A DNA stretch of 37,702 bases, taken from positions 1 to 37,702 of the forward strand of contig CAIQON010000062.1 of NCBI GenBank assembly GCA_903873475.1. The letters run 5' to 3'. This stretch comes from an uncultured bacterium (GTDB taxonomy: Bacteria; Pseudomonadota; Gammaproteobacteria; Burkholderiales; CAIKXV01). Shown here piece by piece: positions 1 to 7,729 of this stretch; position 1 is the first letter of the stretch, and every line of letters begins with the position of its first letter. The notes under the pieces were generated by a model that saw only the letters and a list, made by a program, of their open reading frames with translations, made no database searches and was not told where the DNA came from. The translations under genes and the position numbers were made by a program.

Positions 1-792
1 CTCGATCAGGTCGATGGTGTCCTCCGGCAGCCCGAGCAGCCCGGCGAGGATGCGGCGGTTGGCGAACGGCATCTTCGCCGCGCCCGAGACCACCAGCCTG
101 CCGCTGCCGGCATCGCGCCGGGCGAGCAGGCCGCGCGTCTCGATCGGCGAGGCGAAGTGTCGATGTACCCGGAAGCGCTCGCGGCGTACATGAGGGGCCG
201 AGCGGAACAGTGCCTCGATGTCCGACGCGTCGCCGCGCACGGCCTCGAGGCGCACCACGGCATTGCTGCCAGCCGAATCGGACAGCAGGACGCGGTCGTC
301 GGCGTCCAGCCCGCCATCGACTACCGCCGCCAGCGCTTCGATCTCGACGGCAATCGCTTCCAGTGCATCCTCGGCCAGTGCCTGCGTCTCGGCCACCACC
401 ACGGCCAGCGGTTCGCCGACATAGCGCACCCTGTGCACGGCGATCACCGGCTGCAGGAAGGGCTCCGCCTCGGGCAGCGGATCGAGCAGCATCGGGATGC
501 GCGGCATCGTGCCGCGGCCCGGCCCGGCGATGCCGTCGATCACCTCCGCGGCGGCGAACGCATCGCGCACGCCCGGCATCGCACGGGCTGCTGTCACGTC
601 GACGCGCAGCAGCCGACCGTGCGCGACCGCGCTGCGCAGCACTACTGCGTGCAGCTGGCCGGGCAGGTGCAGGTCGTCGACGAAGGCGCCCGCGCCGCGC
701 AGCAGCCTTGCATCCTCGACACGATCGATGCCCTGGCCGATCAGCCGCGCCTGGGTGACGGTGGAGTCGCTGAAGGGTGCCGGGTCGTTCAA
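1..792 (-). CDS. Xanthine dehydrogenase/CO dehydrogenase-type molybdopterin-binding large subunit, 5' part only
   Basis: The gene runs off the left edge; 264 codons are present. The visible protein opens with the family's N-terminal stretch (IGQGIDRVEDARLLRGAGAF) and continues through the alpha/beta hammerhead domain, including VRYVGEPLAVVVAE. This subunit normally binds the molybdenum cofactor and hydroxylates a carbon centre, working with an FAD subunit and a 2Fe-2S subunit. Neither partner is in the window, so they may lie beyond the left edge. I place the start at a TTG (792-790) because a perfect AGGAGG lies 9 nt upstream and no ATG fits. The Mo-binding C-terminal domain is outside the window, so the substrate cannot be guessed. 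The family call is firm; the specific enzyme is not. Confidence 0.85.
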   Translation of the reverse strand, partial: MNDPAPFSDSTVTQARLIGQGIDRVEDARLLRGAGAFVDDLHLPGQLHAVVLRSAVAHGRLLRVDVTAARAMPGVRDAFAAAEVIDGIAGPGRGTMPRIPMLLDPLPEAEPFLQPVIAVHRVRYVGEPLAVVVAETQALAEDALEAIAVEIEALAAVVDGGLDADDRVLLSDSAGSNAVVRLEAVRGDASDIEALFRSAPHVRRERFRVHRHFASPIETRGLLARRDAGSGRLVVSGAAKMPFANRRILAGLLGLPEDTIDLIE

Positions 793-856
793 CTGCGATT
801 GCCTCCTGGGTGTTGCCGAGTATGCCAGCGGCGGCGGTTGCCACCGGGGCTCGCCA

Positions 857-886
857 TTGACAAGGCCCGGAGGCTCGGTCAGCCTC
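857..886 (+). promoter_or_regulatory. Candidate promoter with overlapping palindrome upstream of the hydrolase gene
   Basis: A perfect -35 hexamer TTGACA lies at 857-862 in the divergent gap between two genes. About 17 nt downstream, where a -10 would sit, is the palindrome GAGGCT-N5-AGCCTC (870-886). The -10 itself is poor (CAGCCT). The arrangement would suit a repressor site over a weak promoter, but this is inference from position alone. Confidence 0.3.
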
Positions 887-925
887 GCGGCGGTGTCTGC
901 AAGGGCAATGCGCGAGGGGAATGCG

Positions 926-2209
926 ATGGCAGTGACGAAGAAGATACCGGGCAAGCGCAGGGCGGCGTCGGGGCCGGCCAGGCCGCGCGAGCCGCACATG
1001 CAGCGCATGGAAGACCAGCGCTGGCTGGTCGATGCGACGATCCGCTCGGTCGGCGTCGAGTGGGACCAGCCACGGCTGAACAGCTATGGCACCGCCTGCG
1101 GCCCACTCGCCTCCGGCGACCTGGCTGCGGTGCGTGCGCGCGTCCAGAAGTACAGCGACATCAACCCGGCCTTCGAGGGCGTCGCCCGCCGGCGCGAGGC
1201 AGTTGCGAAGAAGGCCGAAGCTGCAGGCCATGAGGCCACCGCGCGCGACAACTGGTTCATCGCCTCGGTGTTCTGGGCCGCGTCGCAGTGGACGCTGCTG
1301 TCCAACGATGCGCACAACCTCGCGAACAACGTGCGCAAGCGCGAGTGCTTCGAGGCCTACGCGAAGAACGCCGACCATATTGTCGAGGCGGCGTGGATCC
1401 CGCTGCCCGGCGGTGGCCGCCTGCCCGGCTGGTTGCACCTGCCGCATGACTATCGCGGTGGCAAGGTGCCGGCGATCGTGTCGATTCCCGGCATGGACGG
1501 CTTCAAGGAAGCCAACGTTGCGCTGGCCGGCGACCGCTGGCTGTCGCGTGGCATCGCGGTGCTGGTGCTGGAAGGGCCGGGCCAGTACGAGGCGGTCCTC
1601 GGTGGCGTGCCCTTCAGCATGGACGCCTGGAAGGCGACCGGCAAGGCAGCCTACGAATGGATGAAGGCACGCAGCGAAGTCGATCCGACGCGCATCGGCA
1701 TCATCGGCAACAGCTTCGGCTCGTTCTTCGCGACGCTCGCCGCCGCCTGGGAGCCGCGCTACTGCGCTGCCGCGATCACCTCGATCTGCCTCGAGCCCGC
1801 CGGCGAGACCATCTTCCAGAAGGCGTCCCCGACGTTCAAGCATCGCTTCATGTACATGTCGGGCTTCACCGACGAGGCGAGCTTCGACCGCATGCGCAAG
1901 ACGATGACGCTCGAGCCGCATGCGAAGCGCATCCGCGTGCCCTTCCTGTGCGTGGCCGGCGAGCGCGACGAACTGTGCCCGGTCGAATGGGCCTACCGTA
2001 CGCTCGATGCGATGCGCGGCCCGACGCAGCTGATGGTGTACCAGGAGTCCCGGCACTCGGTCGGCAACGTGCCCTCCACCGTGCTCGGCCCCAATCCGCC
2101 GTCGATGAGCGCCGACTGGATGCTCGATCGCCTGAACGGCGTTCCCTTCGAAAGCGCTCGCCTGTTCGTCGAGGCGAACGGCAACGTCGTCACGAGGAAC
2201 ACGCCATGA
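926..2209 (+). CDS. FrsA-like alpha/beta hydrolase
   Basis: A 427-residue cytoplasmic alpha/beta hydrolase with a long helical N-terminal region (about 1-150) and a catalytic domain after it. This architecture is typical of the FrsA/2,6-dihydroxypseudooxynicotine hydrolase group, which cleaves esters or C-C bonds of 1,3-diketone-like compounds. The nucleophile is Ser263 in GNSFGS; likely partners are Asp348 (GERDEL) and His377 (ESRHSVG). The start is set at 926 because AGGGGA ends 5 nt upstream; in-frame codons further up (ATG at 908 and beyond) lack this support. It overlaps the following Bug gene by 4 nt (ATGA), so the two are probably co-translated and may act on one imported compound. The substrate is unknown. 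Confidence 0.85.
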   Translation: MAVTKKIPGKRRAASGPARPREPHMQRMEDQRWLVDATIRSVGVEWDQPRLNSYGTACGPLASGDLAAVRARVQKYSDINPAFEGVARRREAVAKKAEAAGHEATARDNWFIASVFWAASQWTLLSNDAHNLANNVRKRECFEAYAKNADHIVEAAWIPLPGGGRLPGWLHLPHDYRGGKVPAIVSIPGMDGFKEANVALAGDRWLSRGIAVLVLEGPGQYEAVLGGVPFSMDAWKATGKAAYEWMKARSEVDPTRIGIIGNSFGSFFATLAAAWEPRYCAAAITSICLEPAGETIFQKASPTFKHRFMYMSGFTDEASFDRMRKTMTLEPHAKRIRVPFLCVAGERDELCPVEWAYRTLDAMRGPTQLMVYQESRHSVGNVPSTVLGPNPPSMSADWMLDRLNGVPFESARLFVEANGNVVTRNTP

Positions 2210-3201
2210 ATCGAGGAATGATCGTCCGTTCGCTGTTCACTGCAGTGCTGGGCAGCACGCTGCTTGCGGCCGCGAGCGCGAGTGTCGCCCAGTCCGCCTT
2301 TCCGGCCCGGCCGGTGCGCATCATCGTCACCTTTTCCGCGGGCGGTGCGGCGGACTTCACGGCCCGCGTGGTCGGCGAGCGCCTGAGCGAACTCTGGAAG
2401 CAGCCGGTGGTGGTCGAGAACCGTATCGGAGCCGGCGGCAACATCGGCGTCGAGGCGGTCGTGCGTGCAACGCCCGATGGACATACGCTGCTGCTCGCGT
2501 CTTCTGCGCAGCCGATCAATGTCGCGCTGTATCCGAAGCTGTCCTTCGACCTGTTCAAGGACCTCACGCCGGTGGCGCTGGTCACGGTGTCGCCGATGGC
2601 GCTGGCCGTGAACCCTAAGGTGAAGGAGACCGACCTGCGCGCGTTCACCGCGAACATGCGCGCCAACCCGGGCAAGCTGTCCTACGCCACCTGCGGCGTG
2701 GCCACCTCGCATCACTTCGCGTTCGAGCTGTACAAGATCCAGGCGAAGCTGTCGGCGTTGCACATCCCCTACCGCGGCTGCGCCGCGGCGGTGGCGGACG
2801 CAGCCGGCGGGCAGGTCGAGACGGTGATGTCTTCGCTGAACACGCTGCTGCCGCATCAGGCTTCCGGCCGCCTCAAGGTACTGGCGATCACCTCGCGCGA
2901 TCGTTCCGCGTCGGCGCCGGACGTGCCGACGTTCCGGGAGTCGGGCGTGCCCGAGCTCAAGGACTACGCCAGCAGCGTGTACTACGGCTTCATGGTGCCG
3001 TCGGCGACGCCGCGCGACATCGCGGCGAAGATCGAGGGTGACCTGCGCACGGTGATGGCGCTGCCCGACGTGGCGAAGCGGGTGTCCGGCGGCGGCCTGG
3101 AGGTAGCCTTCGCCAGCGGCAATGAAATGGGTGCGCTGATGCGCGCCGATGCAGAGCAGCTGCGCAGGATCGTCGAGGTCGCGGGCATCAAGCCCGAGTG
3201 A
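2206..3201 (+). CDS. Bug/TctC-family periplasmic solute-binding protein
   Basis: A 331-residue protein with a signal peptide (charged N-terminus, hydrophobic core, cleavage near ASVAQS) followed by the family opening FPARPVRIIVTFSAGG. Later family marks are VVVENRIGAGGNIG and IPYRG. Bug proteins bind small carboxylates or amides in the periplasm; many have no dedicated TctAB membrane subunits, and none is seen here. The ATG overlaps the stop of the hydrolase gene, so the two form an operon. An internal ATG at 2218 is a weaker alternative, since it has no spaced ribosome site. The family is certain; the ligand is not. Confidence 0.9.
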   Translation: MNRGMIVRSLFTAVLGSTLLAAASASVAQSAFPARPVRIIVTFSAGGAADFTARVVGERLSELWKQPVVVENRIGAGGNIGVEAVVRATPDGHTLLLASSAQPINVALYPKLSFDLFKDLTPVALVTVSPMALAVNPKVKETDLRAFTANMRANPGKLSYATCGVATSHHFAFELYKIQAKLSALHIPYRGCAAAVADAAGGQVETVMSSLNTLLPHQASGRLKVLAITSRDRSASAPDVPTFRESGVPELKDYASSVYYGFMVPSATPRDIAAKIEGDLRTVMALPDVAKRVSGGGLEVAFASGNEMGALMRADAEQLRRIVEVAGIKPE

Positions 3202-3216
3202 CGGGGCGCACCTCGG

Positions 3217-4686
3217 TCAGTCGAACCCGGGGGGTGGGGTGAAGCCGCGGTGCGTGCGTTCGAGCAGGCGCGCGAGCGCGATGCAGCGCAGGTCGGCGTA
3301 TTCGGGGCCGATCACCTGCAGGCCGATCGGCAGCGCCTTGCCGCACGTCGACCACCCCGCCGGTATCGTCGTCGACGGCAGGTTCGCCGCAGATGCGAGT
3401 CCGATCCAGAAGTAGGTATCCGCCATCGGCCGCTGGATGCCATCGACATCGAGCGTGTGCATCGGCTTTGGCAGCTCGCGGATGTGCGGGAAGGCCGGTG
3501 TCGGCGACACCGGCGCGATCAGTGCATGGTGCCGGGTGAAGAACACCTCCCAGGCATCGCGCAATCGCTGGCGCTCGGCATTGCGTTCCAGCCATTCGCG
3601 ATGGGACTGGGTCAGGCCGCGCAGCATCAGGGCTTCATAGCCGCGATCGTCGGTGTCCAGCGCGGCGGCCGCGGGCGCGAGTGCAGCGATCGATGCCCGG
3701 TCGCGGCGGAACGCTGTCGAGCCGCGGGCCAGGGCGAGGAACAGTTCGTAGTAGTCGCGCGACGGCATCGGCAGCGGCGGATCGATCACGACCGTCGCGC
3801 CGAGGTCCTGCAGTCGCGCGGCGATCTCCTGCGTGGTGCGCGCCGTGTCGGCATCGACCGGGAAGTCCGGATCGCTGGTGACTACCGCGATCGTGCATTC
3901 GCCGGGCGACGGCAGGTCGGCGGCGGGCAGTTCCAGCGTCCATCCACGCGCCGCCGTGCCGTCCACGCCGGCGAACAACTGCATCGCCAGCGCGAGGTCT
4001 TCCGTCGTGCGCGCCAGCGGTCCGACCACGTTCACGTCGTCGGCCGGCAGCCCGGGTTCCAGCGCATGCCCGCGCACCGGCACCACGCCCCAGGTCGGCT
4101 TGTGTCCGTACACGCCGCAGAAATGCGCTGGTATCCGGATCGAGCCGCTGTTGTCGCTGCCCACCTCGAGCGCGCTGAAGCCGGCCGCGAGCGCGGTGGC
4201 CGAGCCGCCGGACGAACCGCCGGGTGAGCGCGTGGCATCCCATGGATTGACGGTGGCGCCATAGGCGTCGTTGAACGTCTGCCAGTCGGCGAGGTCGAGC
4301 GGCACGTTGGTCTTGCCGAGCACGATCGCACCCGCCGCGACCAGCCGCTCCACCACGGCGGCATCGGACGCAGCGCGGTGCCCCAGCCGTGACGGGCGCC
4401 CGAACGTGGACGGCGTGCCGGTCCAGTCGAAGCATTCCTTGATCGTCACCGGCACGCCATGCAGCGGCCCGGTCGCGGCACCTGCGCGCAACGCGGCATC
4501 GGCTGCATCCGCCTGCGCGAGCGCCTCGGCGCCACGCAGCAGCACGACCGCATTCAACGCCGGGTTGAACCGCGCGATGCGGTCCAGGCAGTGCGCGACC
4601 AGCGTACGCGAGGACAGCTCGCCGCGGCGGATGCGTCGGGCGAGTTCGGCGGCGCCGAGGTGGTGAAGGGCGGTGTCGGGGTTCAG
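3217..4686 (-). CDS. Amidase-signature hydrolase with no standard start codon
   Basis: An amidase-signature enzyme convergent with the preceding Bug gene. Counting from the first standard start in frame (TTG at 4557), the catalytic Lys is residue 40 (VTIKE), the cis-Ser 115 (GGSSGGS) and the nucleophile Ser 139 (GSDNSGSIR); the 24-residue Ser-Ser spacing is normal for the family. Clear family homology continues 43 codons further upstream to about 4686 (ALHHLGAAELARRIRRGEL), but the frame holds no ATG, GTG or TTG before the stop codon at 4749-4747. A CTG at 4686 is the nearest conceivable start, and no ribosome site is evident. The 5' end may have been damaged by the adjacent toxin-antitoxin insertion, or a base may be missing. 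The enzyme would hydrolyse a C-N amide bond of unknown substrate. Confidence 0.75.
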   Translation of the reverse strand: MNPDTALHHLGAAELARRIRRGELSSRTLVAHCLDRIARFNPALNAVVLLRGAEALAQADAADAALRAGAATGPLHGVPVTIKECFDWTGTPSTFGRPSRLGHRAASDAAVVERLVAAGAIVLGKTNVPLDLADWQTFNDAYGATVNPWDATRSPGGSSGGSATALAAGFSALEVGSDNSGSIRIPAHFCGVYGHKPTWGVVPVRGHALEPGLPADDVNVVGPLARTTEDLALAMQLFAGVDGTAARGWTLELPAADLPSPGECTIAVVTSDPDFPVDADTARTTQEIAARLQDLGATVVIDPPLPMPSRDYYELFLALARGSTAFRRDRASIAALAPAAAALDTDDRGYEALMLRGLTQSHREWLERNAERQRLRDAWEVFFTRHHALIAPVSPTPAFPHIRELPKPMHTLDVDGIQRPMADTYFWIGLASAANLPSTTIPAGWSTCGKALPIGLQVIGPEYADLRCIALARLLERTHRGFTPPPGFD

Positions 4687-4691
4687 GAGAG

Positions 4692-4865
4692 ATGTCCGTG
4701 GATCGTGTGCCGGAACGGGCAGGCGCAGGCAGGGAATCCCCGCCTTTTACCCGCTTTCGCGCTGCGCTGCGACGCCAGGACGGCGCCAACATCCCCCACG
4801 AGCTGCGCGAGCATCCCAAGGGCGCATTGAAAGGAGCATCATTTGATGATAGTTTTGATGCCTGA
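4692..4865 (+). CDS. Small hypothetical ORF (57 aa) upstream of vapB
   Basis: An open frame from ATG 4692 to TGA 4865, with AGGAG only 2 nt from the start. It encodes a charged 57-residue peptide ending in GASFDDSFDA. It runs through the putative vapB promoter and stops 26 nt before vapB. I do not recognise it. It may be a remnant of an older gene, a short antitoxin-like peptide, or chance. Its start is directly back-to-back with the broken 5' end of the amidase. Confidence 0.25.
   Translation: MSVDRVPERAGAGRESPPFTRFRAALRRQDGANIPHELREHPKGALKGASFDDSFDA
4827..4861 (+). promoter_or_regulatory. vapBC promoter with nested palindromes
   Basis: This is an AT-rich patch in a GC-rich neighbourhood. 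A -35-like TTGAAA (4827-4832) is followed after 17 nt by TAGTTT (4850-4855). Inside the spacer lies the palindrome CATCA-TT-TGATG (4837-4848). The motif TTTGATG recurs as TTTTGATG (4853-4860), so GCATCA at 4836-4841 also pairs with TGATGC at 4856-4861. Antitoxins of this type autoregulate by binding such palindromes; that this is the VapB operator is inference. Confidence 0.45.
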
Positions 4866-4891
4866 AGACCCTGCCGAAAAGGAGAGCATCC

Positions 4892-5092
4892 ATGCGTACG
4901 ACGATCAACATAGACGACGACCTGCTGGAGCGGGCGGCCCATCTGATGGGTCCGATCGATCGCACGGCCCTGGTGCGGGAGGCGTTCAAGGCGCTGATCG
5001 AGCGCGAGAGCGGCCGCCGCCTTGCAAGGCTGGGTGGCAGCCAGCCGGGGCTGGAAGCCCCGCGCCGGCGCCGGGTTGCAGCGCCGAATTGA
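4892..5092 (+). CDS. vapB: VapB-type antitoxin, ribbon-helix-helix family
   Basis: A 66-residue protein beginning MRTTINIDDDLLERA, the pattern of DNA-binding VapB/DUF2191 antitoxins in which the first beta strand is followed by two helices. The C-terminal part, rich in Arg and Pro, would wrap the toxin's active site. A good ribosome site (AAGGAGA) lies just upstream. It overlaps the toxin gene by four bases (TTGA), so antitoxin and toxin are translationally coupled. It should neutralise VapC and repress the shared promoter. The C-terminus (about residues 45-66) is unusually proline- and glycine-rich but still open. Confidence 0.85.
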   Translation: MRTTINIDDDLLERAAHLMGPIDRTALVREAFKALIERESGRRLARLGGSQPGLEAPRRRRVAAPN

Positions 5093-5457
5093 TCCTCGCG
5101 GACACGTCCGTCTGGGTGAATCATTTCAGGCGCGGCGATGCCCTGCTTGCGGAACGGCTGGAACGCGGCGAGATCCTGATGCACCCGCTCGTGCTGGGAG
5201 AACTGGCGCTTGGCCAGCTCGAGGACCGGGCTTCACTGCTTTCGCTGCTGGCAGACATGCCGATGGCGGTGGTCGCGGAGCCTGCCGAAGTTATGCTGTT
5301 CATCGAGCGGCACCGCCCGTCCTGCACCGGGCTCGGCTATGTCGACGTCGCCCTGCTGGTGTCGGTCGTGCTCAGCGAGCACGCGACGCTGTGGACACGC
5401 GACAGGCCCATGCAGGCGGCCTGCGAGCGCCTCGGGTGCTCGGCACCGCAGGCCTGA
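5089..5457 (+). CDS. vapC: VapC toxin, PIN-domain ribonuclease
   Basis: A 122-residue PIN-domain protein. The four acidic residues that bind Mg2+ in VapC RNases are all present: Asp5 (ILADTS), Glu39 (LGELALG), Asp86 (GYVDVALL) and Asp105 (TRDRPM). VapC toxins cleave tRNA or rRNA when the antitoxin is lost. The start is a TTG overlapping the stop of vapB, which would keep toxin synthesis below that of the antitoxin. The protein has normal length and intact catalytic residues, so the module looks functional. It probably arrived by transfer next to the damaged amidase. Confidence 0.88.
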   Translation: MILADTSVWVNHFRRGDALLAERLERGEILMHPLVLGELALGQLEDRASLLSLLADMPMAVVAEPAEVMLFIERHRPSCTGLGYVDVALLVSVVLSEHATLWTRDRPMQAACERLGCSAPQA

Positions 5458-5467
5458 CCGCCAGGCC
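5451..5467. terminator. Possible bidirectional hairpin between vapC and the SDR gene
   Basis: The perfect inverted repeat GGCCTG-ACCGC-CAGGCC sits across the vapC stop codon, in the 32-bp gap between two convergent genes. Three more base pairs can form after a one-base bulge. There is no T-tract, so the terminator role is inferred from position. Confidence 0.3.
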
Positions 5468-5489
5468 CTGCCCGCATCCCGGTGCGCGA

Positions 5490-6272
5490 TCAGCCGCGTC
5501 CGACGAACGGCATGGTGGTCGGCAGGATCGTCACCGACAGCACGTTGACATCGTTCGGCATGCGAGCGATTTCGCGTACGGTCGCTGCGATATGCGCCAG
5601 GTCGAGCCGTGTCTCCGGGCGCATCGATCCGTCGGCCTGCAGCGCCCCACCCTCGACATGCGCGGTCATCGCGGTCGCGGCATTGCCGATGTCGATCTGG
5701 CCTACGGCGATGCCATGTGCCCGGCCATCCAGTGCCGCGGCGCGCGTCAGGCCCAGCACCGCATGCTTGGTCGCGGTATAGGCCACCGACTCGGGCCTGG
5801 GTGCGTATGCGGCCAGCGAGCCATTGTTGATGATCCGGCCACCCTGCGGCCGCTGCGACTTCATCAGCCGGAACGCCCGTTGCATGACGTAGAACATGCC
5901 GTCGACATTGGTCCGCACCGCATCGCGCCAGTCCGTGTCGGACACCTCGTCCACCGGGCGGTGCGGCGGGAACACGCCGGCGTTGTTGAACAGCAGGTCG
6001 AGCCGGCCGTAGCGCGACCGGATGATCGAGAACAGGTCGTCGACCGAGGCGGGGTCCCCGACATCCACCGCAGCCGCCAGGGCGCGCGCCCGCTGCGCTT
6101 CGCTCGCCGTGCAGGCCTCTACCGCGGCCGTGGTACGCGCCGCATCGCGTGCCGCGAATACCACCTGCCAGCCGTCCTCGAGCAGCGCGCCGGCGCATGC
6201 GGCGCCGATGCCACGCGACGCACCGGTGACCAGTGCCACCCGGCCATGGCCGCCACCGCTTGCGGTCACCAT
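5490..6272 (-). CDS. Short-chain dehydrogenase/reductase linked to phosphonate catabolism
   Basis: A 260-residue classical SDR. The cofactor loop TGASRGIG (17-24), NNAG (96-99), Ser152, and Tyr165-x-x-x-Lys169 are all present, so it should be an active NAD(P)-dependent oxidoreductase. The start at 6272 overlaps the end of the aldehyde dehydrogenase gene by 7 nt (ATGGTGA). It is the last gene of a three-gene operon with a phosphonoacetaldehyde dehydrogenase and a PhnZ-like oxygenase. By context it may oxidise or reduce a hydroxyphosphonate or an aldehyde in that route. The exact substrate is not known, and SDR sequences alone do not reveal it. Confidence 0.85.
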   Translation of the reverse strand: MVTASGGGHGRVALVTGASRGIGAACAGALLEDGWQVVFAARDAARTTAAVEACTASEAQRARALAAAVDVGDPASVDDLFSIIRSRYGRLDLLFNNAGVFPPHRPVDEVSDTDWRDAVRTNVDGMFYVMQRAFRLMKSQRPQGGRIINNGSLAAYAPRPESVAYTATKHAVLGLTRAAALDGRAHGIAVGQIDIGNAATAMTAHVEGGALQADGSMRPETRLDLAHIAATVREIARMPNDVNVLSVTILPTTMPFVGRG

Positions 6273-7729
6273 GGCAGGGAGTAGGTCTTGACCGTGGTGA
6301 AACTGCGGCAGCATTCCTGTACGCCTTCCTTGACGCCGGTGCCCGAGTCCTTGATGCCGCCGAAGGGCGTCACCTCCAGGCGGTATCCGGGGACTTCCCA
6401 GATGTTCACCGACCCGACCTGCAGTTCGCGCACGAACCGCATGATGTCGTCGAGCCGATTGGTACAGACGCCGGAGGACAGGCCGAACGCCGTCGAATTG
6501 ACCTTGGCGATGGCGTCGTCGACGTTCGTGAAGGTCATGATCGGGGACACCGGACCGAAGGTCTCTTCGCGCACCAGTTCCATGTCGCCGCTGACCCGGT
6601 CGAGCAGGGTCGGCGAGTAGGATGCACCGCTGCGCAGGTTTCCGTGCAGCAGGCGTGCACCGCGCGCCACCGCGTCGGCGACGCGGCGCTCGAACAGCAT
6701 CGCCGCACGTTCATCGATGACGGTACCCATGTCGACTTCCGGGTCGAGCGGATCGCCATGGCGGAAATTGCGGGTGATGTCGACCATTGCCTCGGTGAAC
6801 GGCTCGACGATGCGCTCATGGACGAAGATGCGCTTGACCGCCGTGCAGCGCTGGCCCGAGTTGCGGTACGACCCGCTCGCAGCCAGAGCCGCGGCGCGGC
6901 CGATGTCTGCGTCGTCCATGACCACCAGCGGATCGTTGCCCCCGAGTTCCAGCACCTGGCGGCGATAGCCGGCCCGGGCGGCGATCCTGCGGCCCACGGC
7001 TACCCCGCCGGTGAACGTGATCAGTTCGGCGCAGGGGTTGTCGATCATCTCGTCGCCGATCTCGGCCGGGTCACCCGTGACCACGCTGAGCATCTGCGGC
7101 GGCAGGCCGGCCTCGTAGAGCAGGTCGGCGAGCAGGAGGGCGGAAAGCGGCGTCTTCTCGCTGGGCTTGAGCACCATCCGGTTGTTGGTGGCCACCGCCG
7201 GCGCGACCTTGTGGATCACCTGGTTGAGCGGATGGTTGAACGGCGTGATCGCCGAAATGACGCCGAGCAGAGGCTCGCGCATCGTGTGCACCCGGCGTGA
7301 ACGCCCGTGCGCGGTCACGTCGCACGAGAACGACTGACCGTCGTCGAGCAGGGCCTGTTGCGCCGCGAACAGCAGCACGTCGCTGGCCCTGCCCACTTCA
7401 TAGAGCGAATCCCGGATGCACAGCCCCGACTCGAGCGTGATGGTTCGCGCGATCGCGTCGCGCCGCTCGGCGACCAGCGCCGCCGTGCGCGACAGGATCG
7501 TGTTGCGTTCGTGCCTGCTGAGTACCGGCACGTAGCGGTGGGCGATGGCGAAGGCATGGCGCACCTGGTCGACCGTCGCGCGCGGCACGGTGGCGATCAC
7601 CTCTCCCGTCCAGGGATAGCGCACCTCGATCACACGGTCCGAGTGCACGCGCTCGCCCGCGATCCGCATCGCTTCAACCGACGAGGGGCTGCCCGGGCTG
7701 CCCACCGTCTCGGCGCGTACCCCCGTCAT
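6266..7729 (-). CDS. phnY: Phosphonoacetaldehyde dehydrogenase
   Basis: A 487-residue aldehyde dehydrogenase with catalytic Cys295 (SGQRCTA) and general base Glu261 (LELGGN). The stretches around GVISAITPFNHPLNQV and the C-terminal end VKTYSLPW match the phosphonate-specific subfamily that oxidises phosphonoacetaldehyde to phosphonoacetate with NAD+. Arg114, His166 and Arg294 appear to correspond to the phosphonate-binding residues described for the Sinorhizobium meliloti enzyme; this is from memory of that work. The start is placed at the ATG that overlaps the HD gene's stop (ATGA), because the upstream extension is antisense-like sequence. Phosphonoacetate hydrolase (PhnA) and the transaminase PhnW are not in the window, so they must be elsewhere or be replaced. 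Confidence 0.88.
   Translation of the reverse strand: MTGVRAETVGSPGSPSSVEAMRIAGERVHSDRVIEVRYPWTGEVIATVPRATVDQVRHAFAIAHRYVPVLSRHERNTILSRTAALVAERRDAIARTITLESGLCIRDSLYEVGRASDVLLFAAQQALLDDGQSFSCDVTAHGRSRRVHTMREPLLGVISAITPFNHPLNQVIHKVAPAVATNNRMVLKPSEKTPLSALLLADLLYEAGLPPQMLSVVTGDPAEIGDEMIDNPCAELITFTGGVAVGRRIAARAGYRRQVLELGGNDPLVVMDDADIGRAAALAASGSYRNSGQRCTAVKRIFVHERIVEPFTEAMVDITRNFRHGDPLDPEVDMGTVIDERAAMLFERRVADAVARGARLLHGNLRSGASYSPTLLDRVSGDMELVREETFGPVSPIMTFTNVDDAIAKVNSTAFGLSSGVCTNRLDDIMRFVRELQVGSVNIWEVPGYRLEVTPFGGIKDSGTGVKEGVQECCRSFTTVKTYSLPW

Noticed and set aside
157-1233. A 358-codon plus-strand frame at the left edge
   Set aside because: The opposite strand encodes a clear molybdopterin-hydroxylase N-terminus with a good ribosome site.
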